Source: Corallococcus caeni
GTDB lineage: Bacteria; Myxococcota; Myxococcia; Myxococcales; Myxococcaceae
Direction: 5' to 3'
NCBI RefSeq assembly: GCF_036245865.1
Contig: NZ_BTTW01000001.1
Coordinates: 1,922,001 to 1,986,000, forward strand
Length of the DNA stretch: 64,000 nt
How positions within the stretch are numbered: the first letter of the stretch is position 1; the number at the start of each line of letters is the position of its first letter. Position numbers and translations under genes: made by a program. Below the pieces are notes generated by a model. It worked only from the letters and a program-made list of their open reading frames with translations. It made no database searches and was not told the origin of the DNA. This document shows, piece by piece, positions 1-11,119 of this stretch.

Positions 1-234
1 TACCACCCGGTGGAGGACTGCATCGCGCAAGGCCGCGAGCGCTTCGAGCCGGGGGCGGGCGGCGAGCACAAGCTCACCCGGGGTTTCGAGCCGCACCTCA
101 CGTACAGTGCGCATCTGTTCCTCCACCCCGGCCTGGACCGGGCGGTGCGCGGCTTCCTGGCGCACGAGCGGGCAGCCGTCGAAAGCGGCCTGCCGCTGTG
201 GTGGGCGGAGACGGGTTTCAAGGAGCGGGTCTGA
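1..234 (+). CDS. FemAB-like / DUF482 acyltransferase, C-terminal part
   Basis: This is the 3' end of a gene that starts before the window; the frame is open from base 1 and ends in TGA at 232-234. The 77 visible residues carry a motif of the form RFEPGAGGEHKLTRGFEP followed by TYSAHLFLHP. That resembles the conserved C-terminus of the FemAB-like / DUF482 (COG3146) proteins of the GNAT fold, which are loosely annotated as peptidoglycan-related acyltransferases. Their true substrate is not known to me. It lies 61 bases upstream of clpS on the same strand and may share its transcript. The call rests only on recalled family resemblance at the C-terminus. Confidence 0.6.
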   Translation, partial: YHPVEDCIAQGRERFEPGAGGEHKLTRGFEPHLTYSAHLFLHPGLDRAVRGFLAHERAAVESGLPLWWAETGFKERV

Positions 235-295
235 GGGGTTTCAAGCAGGCCCGCCAAAGGGAAAGCGCAGCGAAGGCAAGGGAGTCCGCAAGCCC

Positions 296-622
296 ATGGC
301 TCAGAAGCACCAACACGATGACGGCCAGGTCGTCACGGAGGCCGTCCCCAAGCAGAAGTTGAAGAGGCCGACGCTCTACAAGGTCCTCCTGCACAACGAC
401 AACTACACCACGCGCGAGTTCGTGGTGGCCGTGCTCAAGGAGATCTTCCACAAGTCGGAGACGGATGCCGTGCAGATCATGATGCACGTTCATTACAACG
501 GCATCGGTGTGGCGGGCGTTTATACCTACGACGTCGCCGAGACGAAGCTCAAGACAGTGGAGGCCGCGGCGAGGGACAACGGGTTCCCCCTGCGGCTGTC
601 CATGGAACCCGAGGAAGGCTGA
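296..622 (+). CDS. clpS: ATP-dependent Clp protease adaptor ClpS
   Basis: The 108-residue product has the typical ClpS length: a short flexible N-terminus of about 28 residues, then the folded domain beginning LYKVLLHNDNYTTREFVV. The HNDNYTT stretch forms the N-degron pocket seen in the family (usually NDDYT), and the later MMHVHYNG helix is also typical. ClpS binds proteins that start with bulky hydrophobic residues and hands them to ClpA for unfolding. The ATG at 296 is preceded by an AGGGAG-type ribosome binding site. Three bases separate its stop from the clpA start, the classic clpS-clpA pairing. No clpP is visible nearby. Confidence 0.95.
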   Translation: MAQKHQHDDGQVVTEAVPKQKLKRPTLYKVLLHNDNYTTREFVVAVLKEIFHKSETDAVQIMMHVHYNGIGVAGVYTYDVAETKLKTVEAAARDNGFPLRLSMEPEEG

Positions 623-625
623 ACC

Positions 626-2908
<2,283 letters not shown>

Positions 2909-2933
2909 AGCACCGCGGTACGGCACCGGCTTG

Positions 2934-2985
2934 AAACACCCGAGGCCCCGGGCCCCCTTCATGGGGACTCGGGGCCTTCGTGTTT
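2934..2985. terminator. Bidirectional terminator between clpA and the MCP gene
   Basis: An interrupted inverted repeat: AAACA / CGA / GGCCCC on the left pairs with GGGGCC / TCG / TGTTT on the right, and a CCCC...GGGG pair sits inside. It fills the gap between two convergent stop codons (clpA at 2908, MCP at 2987). The A-run on one side and T-run on the other allow it to act in both directions. Confidence 0.7.
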
Positions 2986-2986
2986 C

Positions 2987-4606
2987 CTACTTCAGCGTGA
3001 TCTCGACCTTGTACGCGCCCACGGCGCTGGAGAGCTGCTCGGAGATGATTTGAAGCGTGGTGGCCGCCTCGCCCGTGGAGCCGATGCGGGCCACGGTGTC
3101 GTCCATCATCCTGGACAGGTCATTCACCGCCAGGGTGATTTGATTGATGCCCACGTTCTGCTGGTTCACCGCGGCGGCGATCTGCCGGACGGCGGCGGCG
3201 TTGTCCTGGACGATGGAGGACAGCTCGCGCAGGTTCTGCCCGCTGTTGCGCACCTGCGCCAGGCCCGCCTCCATCCGCTCCGCGCCGCGCTCGGTGATGC
3301 GCACTGCGGCGGTGACGGAGGCGGCGATGTCGTCCAGGAGCTCCCGCACCCGCGTGGTCGCCTGGATGGACTGGTCCGCCAGCGCGCGGATCTCCCGCGC
3401 CACCACGCTGAAGCCCTTGCCGTGCTCACCGGAGCGCACCGCTTCGATGGCCGCGTTGAGCGCGAGCATGTTGGACTGGTCCGCCAGGTCCTTCACCGTC
3501 TGGGTGATGCCGCCAATCTGGCGCGTGCGCTCCCCCAGTTCGAGAATCTTGTCGGCGATCTCCCCCACCTGCGCGCGGATGTCGTTGAGGCCCGCCATCG
3601 TCTGCTCGATGGAGGCCTCGCCCGCACGGGCCAGGGTGTCCGCGCGCTCGGCGACGCTGAGCACGCTCTCCGCCTTCTGCGCGGCCAGCGTGGAGGTCTG
3701 CTTGATCTCCTGCGCCGTCACCTGCGTCTCCTGGAGCGCGGCGGCCTGGCGGGAGATGGTCTGCGCCTGTTCCGTGGAGGACGCGTTGAGGTGGTCCGTG
3801 GACTGGGTGAGCGCGACGGCGGCGTGCTGGAGGTTGAGCGTCACCTCGCGCAGCTTGCCCACCATCTGCGAGAAGGAGTTGGACAGCCGCCCCACCTCGT
3901 CGTTGCCCCGCGCCTGGATGGGGCGGGTGAGGTCGCCGGACGCCACGATGTGGCCCGCCACGGACGTGAGCTCCGCCAGGGGCCGCACGATGCTCCGGCC
4001 GAACAGCGCGGCCAGCACCACGCCGCACGCCTCCAGCAGGAACGCGAACCCCAGCATCCGCCAGCGCAGCCCCTCCACCTTCGCGTCGATGAACTCGCGC
4101 GCCATGCCCACGTGCACGGTGCCCAGCCGCCCCTTCTCCGCCACGGCCGCCGCCACGTCCAGGGCGCGCAGCGTCTTGCCGCCGCGCGCCAGCCGGACCT
4201 CCGGCACCACGCGGGTGCGGCCCTGGCCCACGGCGGGCTGCGCGTCGAGCGCGGCCTTCAGGCCCTCCGGGAAGGCCCCCTGGAAGGAGTGCACCAGCAC
4301 GTAGCCGGTGGGGTCCTGGATGAAGATGTAGGCCAGGTCCTCGCGCTCGCGGAACGTCTCCAAGAGCGGCTGGAGCGAGCCCATGCCCGCGGACACGCCC
4401 TGCTCCGCCGCGATGGCCAGGCTCAGCGCCACGGCCTCGCCCTCGCTGGCGTGGCGCTCCTCCAGGTTGGTGGCCAGCTGGCGGGTGGCGATGAAGGTGA
4501 GGATGAGGGCCACGGAGGCGCTGACGACCGCCGTGACGAGCACGAACTTCTGCGCGAGCCCGAGCCCACGCAGGAAGGAGACAGGGAGCGCGGCGGAGGG
4601 CTTCAA
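2987..4606 (-). CDS. Methyl-accepting chemotaxis protein
   Basis: The 539-residue inner-membrane chemoreceptor has TM1 at about residues 21-41, a periplasmic sensor of about 140 residues (Cache-like in size), TM2 at about 183-203, a HAMP domain to about 256, and a long coiled-coil signalling domain. The kinase-contact hairpin tip lies at about 371-412 and contains [22 protein letters not shown] and [17 protein letters not shown]. It is the last gene of the chemosensory operon, 97 bases after cheB, and probably supplies that operon's receptor. The ligand cannot be read from the sequence. Confidence 0.93.
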   Translation of the reverse strand: MKPSAALPVSFLRGLGLAQKFVLVTAVVSASVALILTFIATRQLATNLEERHASEGEAVALSLAIAAEQGVSAGMGSLQPLLETFREREDLAYIFIQDPTGYVLVHSFQGAFPEGLKAALDAQPAVGQGRTRVVPEVRLARGGKTLRALDVAAAVAEKGRLGTVHVGMAREFIDAKVEGLRWRMLGFAFLLEACGVVLAALFGRSIVRPLAELTSVAGHIVASGDLTRPIQARGNDEVGRLSNSFSQMVGKLREVTLNLQHAAVALTQSTDHLNASSTEQAQTISRQAAALQETQVTAQEIKQTSTLAAQKAESVLSVAERADTLARAGEASIEQTMAGLNDIRAQVGEIADKILELGERTRQIGGITQTVKDLADQSNMLALNAAIEAVRSGEHGKGFSVVAREIRALADQSIQATTRVRELLDDIAASVTAAVRITERGAERMEAGLAQVRNSGQNLRELSSIVQDNAAAVRQIAAAVNQQNVGINQITLAVNDLSRMMDDTVARIGSTGEAATTLQIISEQLSSAVGAYKVEITLK

Positions 4607-4703
4607 GGGGACACTCCCGGGGTGACGTCCTCAGGCGGCCGACCGTTGGCCACCCGACGCCAGGGACAACGCAGGCGACTGCGATTTGTTGGTGGGAAGC
4701 CGC

Positions 4704-5771
4704 TCACCGGGGCCCCCCCTCCGGGCCGCGAGCGGGGCGGAACGACGGGCGCTGGCAGCTCTGCAGGATGAGGTCCGCCACCAGTGCCAGGGGCGTGCCC
4801 CCGTCGGTGGCTTTCAACTCCACGGCGGCGCGCGGCATGCCGTAGACGACGCTGGAGGCCTCGTCCTGGGCCAGGGTGACGCCCCCAGCCTGGCGGATGG
4901 CCAGCAGGCCCCGCGCGCCGTCCTCGCCCATGCCGGTGAGGACGCCGCCGCCGCTGCGCCGGCCGTACGCCATGGCCAGCGAGTTGAGCAGCACGTCCCC
5001 GTTGGGGCACGGCCCCCCGTGGCTGCGCTGCAGGCGGGCCAGGCCAATGCTGTCCACCAGCAGGTCATGGCCATCCAGCGGGAAGTACACGCGGCCCGGC
5101 TCCAGCCGCTCGCCGTCGCGCGCCACGCCCACCTGGAGCTCGCACACCTGGGACAGCCAGCGCACCATGCCCTGCGTGAAGCCCACGGTGATGTGCTGCG
5201 CGACGAGCATGGGCACCGGCAGGTCGCGGGGCAGCTTGGACAGCACCTCCGCCAGCGCGGGCGGGCCGCCCGTGGAGGCGACCAGGCCGAACACGTCCAC
5301 CCGCGCCCCGCTGGGCATGGGCGGCGGCGCGACGGCGCGCGGGCGGCGGGAGATGACGGGCACCTCCGCCATCAGGCACACGGAGTGGGCCAGCTCCCGG
5401 CCCCAGCGGCGCAGCTCCTCCGCGTTGGTGACGTTGGGCTTGCCGATGAGCTCCAGCGCCCCGGCGCTCATCGCCTGGAAGCCCAGGTCCACGCCGCGCT
5501 GCTCCGCCACCGCGCTCACCACCAGGATGCGCGCGGGCGCCTGGGACATGATGTGCGCGATGGCCGCCGGGCCGTCCAGGCCGGGCAGGAGCAGGTCCAT
5601 GGTGATGACGTCCGGGCGCAAGAGGCGCGCCAGCTGCACGGCGCGGTTGCCGTCCCCCGCCCGGCCCACGACTTCAATGCGCGGCTCCTCCGTGAGGAGC
5701 GCGGTGAGGGTGTTGGCCATGGTGGGCGAGTCGTCCACCACGAGCACCCGAATGGACTTCTTCGAGCTCAA
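4704..5771 (-). CDS. cheB: Chemotaxis response regulator protein-glutamate methylesterase CheB
   Basis: The 355-residue product has an N-terminal receiver domain (VLVVDDSPTMAN, phospho-acceptor near Asp59 in VITMDL) and a C-terminal CheB esterase. The esterase shows the Ser loop GLVASTGGPPAL, the His motif AQHITVGFT and the Asp region GMGEDGARG. CheB removes methyl groups from receptors to adapt the array. I chose the TTG at 5771 because it overlaps the cheA stop as TTGA and leads straight into the receiver; an upstream in-frame ATG at 5834 would add 21 Gly/Arg/Pro-rich residues with no match to the family. The TTG start suggests translational coupling to cheA. Confidence 0.9.
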   Translation of the reverse strand: MSSKKSIRVLVVDDSPTMANTLTALLTEEPRIEVVGRAGDGNRAVQLARLLRPDVITMDLLLPGLDGPAAIAHIMSQAPARILVVSAVAEQRGVDLGFQAMSAGALELIGKPNVTNAEELRRWGRELAHSVCLMAEVPVISRRPRAVAPPPMPSGARVDVFGLVASTGGPPALAEVLSKLPRDLPVPMLVAQHITVGFTQGMVRWLSQVCELQVGVARDGERLEPGRVYFPLDGHDLLVDSIGLARLQRSHGGPCPNGDVLLNSLAMAYGRRSGGGVLTGMGEDGARGLLAIRQAGGVTLAQDEASSVVYGMPRAAVELKATDGGTPLALVADLILQSCQRPSFRPARGPEGGPR

Positions 5772-7948
5772 GCGCGGCTCCCGCGGCGGCTCATCACGTC
5801 CAGCACCTCCGCGAGCAGCCGGCCCGCGGCGCACTCGCGCTTGCTGAGGAAGCCGTCCGCCCCGGACGCCAGGCCCCGGTCGCGCGCCACCTGGGTGTCG
5901 TGCGCGGAGACCAGGATGACGGGCAGCGTGCGCGTGTCCTTGCGCTCACGCAGCCGCGCGATGAGTTCGATGCCGTCCATCTCTTCCATGTCCAGGTCGC
6001 AGATGACGACGTCGTAGGTGTCCGCCTGCAGCCGCTCCAGCGCCCGCGCCCCGCTGGCCGCCAGGTGCACCTGGAAGCCGCCCGCCTCCAGCATCGCCCG
6101 GTGCAGCGCGCGCGCGGTGAGCGAGTCATCCACCACCAGCGCCCGCCGGCTCACCGCCGAGACCGAGACCTTCTCCGAATCCGACACCACCCAGTCCGGC
6201 CGGAGGATGAGCAGCAGCTCCCCGCGGCTGAGCGTCGCCGCGCCCTGCCAGGCCGCCACGTCGCGCACCTCCGACGGCAGCGGGCGGATGACCAGGTCCC
6301 GGTCCCCCACCACCGCGTCCACGCCCAGCGCCACGCGCTTGCCGCCGCTCTGCACGATGAGCAGCGGCTGCCCCTCCGCGGGCGGAGACGACGCGCGCAG
6401 CCCCAGCCGCGCGCCCAGGTCCACCACCGGCAAGAGCTGCCCCTGGTATTCCAGGTGCGTCCGGCGCTTGCCCACGCGCAGCATGTCCGGGCGCGCCAGC
6501 TGCGTGGACTCCACCGCCAGCATGGGCAGGCCCACGAACTGCTCCAGCGCGCGCACCATCAGCACCGGAGAGCTGCCCAGGTCCACCGGCAGGGTCAGCA
6601 CGAAGCGCGTGCCCTGCCCGCGCGTGCTCGCCACCTCGATGCGGCCCTGGAGCGACTCCACCGTGGCGCGCACCGCGTCCAGGCCCACGCCGCGCCCGGA
6701 GGTGTCCGTCACGTCCGAGCGGGTGCTGAAGCCTTCGCTGAAGATGAGGTCGCGCACCTGGTTGTCGTTGAGCCGCGCCGCCTCCTCCGCGGTGAGCAGC
6801 CCGCGCTTCTCCGCGGCCTTGCGCACCTGGTGCAGGTCGATGCCGCGCCCGTCGTCGCTCGCCTCCAGGTACAGGAGGTTGCCCTGCTGCTCCACGCGCA
6901 GCGTGAGCGCGCCCTCGTGGTGCTTGCCGGCCTTCTCGCGCTCCGCGGGCATCTCCAGGCCGTGGTCCACGGCGTTGCGCAGGATGTGCACGAGCGCGCC
7001 CTGGAGCTTCTCCAAGAGGCGCCGGTCCAGCGACACCTCCGCGCCCACCACCGACAGCCGCGCCTCCTTGCCCAGCTGGCGCGACAGGTCGCGCACCATG
7101 CGCTGCAGCGGGTCCAGGATGGTGCGCGTGGGGCGCGTGGTGATGGCCTTGAGGCCGTCCTCCAGCGCGTCCACGACATCGCTCGTCTCCTCGCCGTCGG
7201 TGCGCAGCGAGCGGCCCGTCCCGGACAGGAGCGTGCGCGCCTCCGCGGTCTCCGCCAGCAGGCCCTGCTTCGCGAGCAGCGTGGACACCCGCTCCAGCTC
7301 GCGGCTCCGCTCCTCCACCCGCAGGCGCACCTCGCGCAGGCGCTCCACCTCGCGCATCAGCGACGTCACCTGGTTGGCGCTCACCCGCCACCCGGCGTCG
7401 GAGGACTCGCCCGAGGGCTCCGGCGCGGCGGGCGCTTCGCCCAGGACGTTGGCCGGGGCGCTGGCGGCCGCGGACGGCGCGCTGGCGGTATCGGACGGCA
7501 CCTGCGCGAAGCCTCCGCCCGGCAGCGCGGCGGACTCCTCCGGCGGCGGCGCGGCGGCGACCAGCTGGGCCAGCGCGGCGGCGGGGTCCGGCAGGTGGTC
7601 CCCCCGGCCGTCCGCGTGCGCCTGGGCGCGCAGCATGAAGAGGTCCAGCCCGTGCAGCAGCACGTCCACCACCGGGCGCGGCATCTTCTGCGTGTGCGCC
7701 TTGAGCGGCGCCAGCGCGTCCTCCAGCTTGTGGGCGATGTCGCCCAGGTCCTGGAGGCCCAACGACGCGGCGCTGCCCTTCAGCGTGTGAAGGTGCCGGC
7801 CCAGCCGCGTGTAGATTTTCGCGAGCGCGTCGTTCTCCAGCCCCTCGCGCTCCAGCTCCAGCAGGTCCATGGTGACCTTCTGGATGACCTCCTGGGCCTC
7901 CACGGCGAAGCCCGCCACCAGGGGCTGCAGCATCGGATCAACGGGCAT
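5768..7948 (-). CDS. cheA: Hybrid chemotaxis histidine kinase CheA with receiver domain
   Basis: The 726-residue product contains: HPt domain with phospho-His54 in HLHTLKGSA; Ala/Pro-rich linker (about 130-185); dimerisation and HATPase domains (N box HILRNAVDHG near residue 325, then DDGRGID and GRGVGLDAV); CheW-like regulatory domain (about 455-595); and a C-terminal receiver (about 602-720, phospho-Asp near 651 in VVICDLDMEEMDG). The fused receiver makes it a hybrid CheA like FrzE of the Myxococcus Frz system, so phosphate may be passed or dumped internally. No dedicated CheY-binding P2 domain is recognisable. It overlaps cheW by 11 bases and cheB by 4. Confidence 0.95.
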   Translation of the reverse strand: MPVDPMLQPLVAGFAVEAQEVIQKVTMDLLELEREGLENDALAKIYTRLGRHLHTLKGSAASLGLQDLGDIAHKLEDALAPLKAHTQKMPRPVVDVLLHGLDLFMLRAQAHADGRGDHLPDPAAALAQLVAAAPPPEESAALPGGGFAQVPSDTASAPSAAASAPANVLGEAPAAPEPSGESSDAGWRVSANQVTSLMREVERLREVRLRVEERSRELERVSTLLAKQGLLAETAEARTLLSGTGRSLRTDGEETSDVVDALEDGLKAITTRPTRTILDPLQRMVRDLSRQLGKEARLSVVGAEVSLDRRLLEKLQGALVHILRNAVDHGLEMPAEREKAGKHHEGALTLRVEQQGNLLYLEASDDGRGIDLHQVRKAAEKRGLLTAEEAARLNDNQVRDLIFSEGFSTRSDVTDTSGRGVGLDAVRATVESLQGRIEVASTRGQGTRFVLTLPVDLGSSPVLMVRALEQFVGLPMLAVESTQLARPDMLRVGKRRTHLEYQGQLLPVVDLGARLGLRASSPPAEGQPLLIVQSGGKRVALGVDAVVGDRDLVIRPLPSEVRDVAAWQGAATLSRGELLLILRPDWVVSDSEKVSVSAVSRRALVVDDSLTARALHRAMLEAGGFQVHLAASGARALERLQADTYDVVICDLDMEEMDGIELIARLRERKDTRTLPVILVSAHDTQVARDRGLASGADGFLSKRECAAGRLLAEVLDVMSRRGSRA

Positions 7949-8483
7949 GTCGCACTCCCACGTCGGAGCGGAGGAACAGGCGCCGCGGGTCGATGAGGTG
8001 GATGAGCTGCCGGTCGTGGGTGAAGACCTCCACCACCGGCCCTTCCGCCCGGGCGCGCGCGGCCTCCACGGACGCGAGCGGCAGCGTCGTGGGGCGCGGG
8101 ATGGCCTCGCAGTCGAGCGCGCACAGCTCGCCGTCGCCCCGGTCCACCACCAGCAGCACGGCCGGGTCCTGCCGCCACCCGTGGCCGCCCAAGAGCGACG
8201 CCAGGCTCAGCGCGGACAGCACCTGCCCCTGGAAGCGCAGCACGCCGATGACCGCGGGCGCCGACAGCGGCACCGGCGTCACCATGCGCAGGGGCAGCGC
8301 CGCGCGCAGCGACTCCAGCGGCAGCGCGTAGCGCTCCTCGCCCAGCGGGAACTCGGCGATCCAGTGGACCGCCTCCTCCACCGTCGACTCGCCCTGCTCG
8401 CGCAGGCGCGCGGCCCGGCGCGCGAGCAGCTCCCGCGTCTCATCCTCCAGGGCCTCGTCCACCATCCGCGGCGTCCCCTTCAT
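7938..8483 (-). CDS. cheW: Chemotaxis coupling protein CheW
   Basis: A 181-residue protein with one CheW domain (about residues 40-175). The conserved segments EERYALPLESLRAALPL, VIGVLRFQGQVLSALSLASLL and the closing IHLIDPRRLF are visible. The first 40 residues are a charged helix not needed for the fold. CheW bridges receptors and CheA in the signalling array. Its start overlaps the cheR stop by 4 bases and its end runs 11 bases into cheA, so all three are translated together. Confidence 0.9.
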   Translation of the reverse strand: MKGTPRMVDEALEDETRELLARRAARLREQGESTVEEAVHWIAEFPLGEERYALPLESLRAALPLRMVTPVPLSAPAVIGVLRFQGQVLSALSLASLLGGHGWRQDPAVLLVVDRGDGELCALDCEAIPRPTTLPLASVEAARARAEGPVVEVFTHDRQLIHLIDPRRLFLRSDVGVRHAR

Positions 8484-9712
8484 TCCAGCGCCCCCAGATT
8501 CAGGTAGGCGTCAGCGGACGCCAGATAGAAGCGCGCGGGCAGCGCCTCCGGTCCATCCACCAGCGTGTCCGGTGGCAACTGCCCCGCCCGCGTGCGCAGT
8601 GCGCGCATCAGCGGAAAGGCCGCGTCCCGGGCGCCCGCGCGCTCGCGCAACAGCGCCAGCTCCAGCAGGCCCGGCAGGTAGTCCGGCGCCTGCTTCACGA
8701 GCAGCTCCAGCACCGCCGTCGCCCCGGCCACGTTGCCCTCTTCAATCCGCTCCAGCGCCTGCAGGTGCAGCCGCGCGGGCGAGGGCGGAGGGGACGGTGG
8801 CGGCGCGGGGAGGGCCGGCGGCGGCGCGGACAGCCGCCGGGGCGTGGGCGTCATGCGCGGCGTGGCCACGGGCTGCGCCACGGGCAGCTGCGCGAAGGTG
8901 CGCTCCTCCGGGCGGGGCTTGCGGAAGGCCTGCAGCTCCGGCGGCCCCTCGCGCGTGAGCCCCGGCGGCGCGCGGTCCACCTCCACCGTGCCGAGGAACA
9001 GCAGGCCCCCCGGCGCCAGGCTCCGCGCCAGGTGGACGATGGCCGCGTCGCGCGCGGACGGAGAGAAGTACGTGAGCACGTTGCGGCAGAGGATGAAGTC
9101 GAAGAGCCCGAAGCGCTCCGGCAGCGGCGCCAGCAGGTTCGCCGGAGCGAAGCGCGTCACCTTGCGCACCTCCGGGAGGATGGAGACCTGACGCCCGTTG
9201 AGCAGTTCGTACACGGGGTGCAGCGCGGGGGCGGACTCGCGCCGGGACCACGCGCCGTAGGTGCCGCGCCGCGCGGCCTCCAGGCTGGCCTCGTGCAGGT
9301 CCGTGCCCACCACCTCCACGGGCATCCCCGGGGGCGCGCACGCCAGCAGGCACGCGGCCAGCGAATAGGCCTCCTCGCCGGTGGCGCAGCCCGCGCTCCA
9401 GCCGCGCAGGTGCATGGCGCCGTGGCGCAGCGCGGACGGGATGCCCTCCTGCGTGATGTAGCGGAAGTGCTCCGGCTGGCGGAAGAAGTACGTCTCCCCC
9501 ACCAGGACCGCGCGCACCAGCGTGTAGGCCAGGGGAGAGCCCAGCTGCTGCAGCTCGCTCAGGACCTCCGTGGGCACGCGTCCCCGGGCCAGCTCCGCGC
9601 GCAGCACGCGCTCCACCGCATCCTGTGCGATGGCGTCGTCGCGGAAGCCGGTGGTGTCCGCCACCACTTCCCGGGCACGGGCCAGAAGCCTCGGGTCGAG
9701 CCCCGCACTCAT
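8480..9712 (-). CDS. cheR: CheR-type chemotaxis methyltransferase with C-terminal helical (TPR-like) extension
   Basis: The 410-residue product has a CheR methyltransferase core (about 1-270). It includes GETYFFRQPEHF, the SAM-binding WSAGCATGEEAYSLA and FDFILCRNVLTYFS, all standard CheR motifs. CheR methylates receptor glutamates and opposes CheB. A Pro/Ala-rich linker (about 275-310) leads to a helical repeat region (about 315-410) that looks TPR-like; such tails occur in other myxobacterial and proteobacterial CheR proteins and may bind partners. The ATG overlaps the stop of the preceding REC-CheW gene as ATGA. Confidence 0.92.
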   Translation of the reverse strand: MSAGLDPRLLARAREVVADTTGFRDDAIAQDAVERVLRAELARGRVPTEVLSELQQLGSPLAYTLVRAVLVGETYFFRQPEHFRYITQEGIPSALRHGAMHLRGWSAGCATGEEAYSLAACLLACAPPGMPVEVVGTDLHEASLEAARRGTYGAWSRRESAPALHPVYELLNGRQVSILPEVRKVTRFAPANLLAPLPERFGLFDFILCRNVLTYFSPSARDAAIVHLARSLAPGGLLFLGTVEVDRAPPGLTREGPPELQAFRKPRPEERTFAQLPVAQPVATPRMTPTPRRLSAPPPALPAPPPSPPPSPARLHLQALERIEEGNVAGATAVLELLVKQAPDYLPGLLELALLRERAGARDAAFPLMRALRTRAGQLPPDTLVDGPEALPARFYLASADAYLNLGALE

Positions 9713-10575
9713 GCGCTCCGCTCTTCCTCCACCGGCGCGAGCAGCGCGGGCAGGTCGCGCAAGAGGCCGCGCGAGATGAAGACCTTCGGATCCAGGATGG
9801 GCAGCGCGCGGCCGCCGGTGCGCAGCATGCCCACGAGCCCTTCCTGCAGCAGGCCGTGCTCGGCGCCGCCCACCTTCTCGCGCCGGTCGATGTCGCCCGC
9901 CTGGAACTCCTCCGGGTCCTTCACCGTGTCCACGGTGAGCGCCAGCTGCACGCCCTCCGCTTCAATGACCACCAGCATCCGCTCCGCGATGGCCACCCGG
10001 TGCTCCACGCCCAGCCGCAGCGCCACGTCCAGCACGCACACCGCCTGGCCGCGCAGCTCCACGTATTCGCGCAGGTACGCGGGGCCGGTGGGCAGGGGCC
10101 GCGTCAGGGGCTGGAGCAGGACCTCCTTCACGGAGTCCAGCGGCACGGCGAACTCGCGCTCGCCCACGTTGAGCCGCAGCACCAGCATGGCGCCGGAGCG
10201 CGAGCGGCGCCGCGCGTTCTCCAGCGCCTCGCCCACGCGCGCCAGCAGCTCGTCCGCGCGGAAGGGCTTGGGCAGGAACGCCTCCGCGCCAAAGCCCAGG
10301 CACGCCTCCGCGCGCTGCTTCTCCGAGGAGATGATGATGACCGGGATGTCCGCCGTGCCCGGGTCCGCCTTCATCCGCTGGAGCACCTCGTCCCCGTCCA
10401 TCTCCGGCATGGACAGGTCCAACAGCACCGCCGCCGGATGCAGCCGCCCCACCTTGTCCAGCGCCTCACGGCCGTTGCTGGCCGTGTGGATGGTGTAGTG
10501 ACCGGAGAGGATGGCCCGCTCCAGCGCCAGGATGGCGTCGCTGTCATCCACCAGCAGCAGCGTCGGCAGGCTCAC
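9709..10575 (-). CDS. Receiver-CheW fusion (CheV-like, domains in reversed order)
   Basis: The 288-residue product has an N-terminal receiver (about 5-118; LLLVDDSD, phospho-Asp near 53 in VLLDLSMPEMDG, Lys in LPKPFRADE) and a C-terminal CheW domain (about 130-275; EREFAVPLDSVKEVL, LRGQAVCVLDVALRLG, PILDPKVF). Classical CheV carries the CheW domain first, so this is the reverse arrangement. A phosphorylatable coupling protein could tune receptor-kinase coupling as a form of adaptation. It sits between a single-domain response regulator (5-base gap) and cheR (ATGA overlap), clearly inside the operon. Confidence 0.88.
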   Translation of the reverse strand: MSLPTLLLVDDSDAILALERAILSGHYTIHTASNGREALDKVGRLHPAAVLLDLSMPEMDGDEVLQRMKADPGTADIPVIIISSEKQRAEACLGFGAEAFLPKPFRADELLARVGEALENARRRSRSGAMLVLRLNVGEREFAVPLDSVKEVLLQPLTRPLPTGPAYLREYVELRGQAVCVLDVALRLGVEHRVAIAERMLVVIEAEGVQLALTVDTVKDPEEFQAGDIDRREKVGGAEHGLLQEGLVGMLRTGGRALPILDPKVFISRGLLRDLPALLAPVEEERSA

Positions 10576-10580
10576 GGTGC

Positions 10581-10958
10581 TCAGCCCCCGTTCAGGAACT
10601 GGCGGACCGTCTTGGTCAGCTCGTCGTGGGACACCGGCTTCTGGATGAAGGCGTTGGCCCCGGCCTCCGAGCCGCGCTGGCGCAGGTCGTTGCCCTTCTC
10701 CGCCGTCAGCAGGATGACCGGCACCTTCTTCACCTGCGCCTGCGCGCTCGCGCGGACCTCCTTCACGAAGGTGATGCCATCCATCACCGGCATGTTGATG
10801 TCCGCGATCACCACGCTCACCGGCACCAGCCGCAAGAGCTGCAGCGCGCGCTGCGCGTCCTCCGCCTCGACGATGCTGACCTTGAGGTTCATCAGGTAGA
10901 TCTTGAGGATGTTGCGGACGGTCGGACTGTCGTCCACCAGCAAGACGTTGGTGCTCAC
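10581..10958 (-). CDS. Single-domain response regulator (CheY-like)
   Basis: A 125-residue receiver domain with nothing attached: VLLVDDSPTVRNILK, phospho-Asp near 53 in VIADINMPVMDG, Thr in VILLTAEKG and Lys in FIQKPVS. It is the first gene of the chemosensory operon and the likely output or phosphate sink of the hybrid CheA. I chose GTG at 10958 because it starts the domain directly (VSTNVLLVDD); longer in-frame extensions run back into fabI and are not family-like. It resembles the orphan regulator at 33083-33565, with a shared LLKIYLM-type first helix. Confidence 0.9.
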   Translation of the reverse strand: MSTNVLLVDDSPTVRNILKIYLMNLKVSIVEAEDAQRALQLLRLVPVSVVIADINMPVMDGITFVKEVRASAQAQVKKVPVILLTAEKGNDLRQRGSEAGANAFIQKPVSHDELTKTVRQFLNGG

Positions 10959-11119
10959 TGTGCCACGGCTCCTCGCACAGGCTCCGCGGGGTGCGGAGAT
11001 GTCCTGCGCTGCATGAGTGATCCTACCGTGAGCGCTCCGACGGGCGAAAGCGGGGGGCTTCCGTCCGCCGGGAAGCCTGGCAGGCGAATGTCTGGGTTTT
11101 CCGACAAGGTTGGGTGGCG

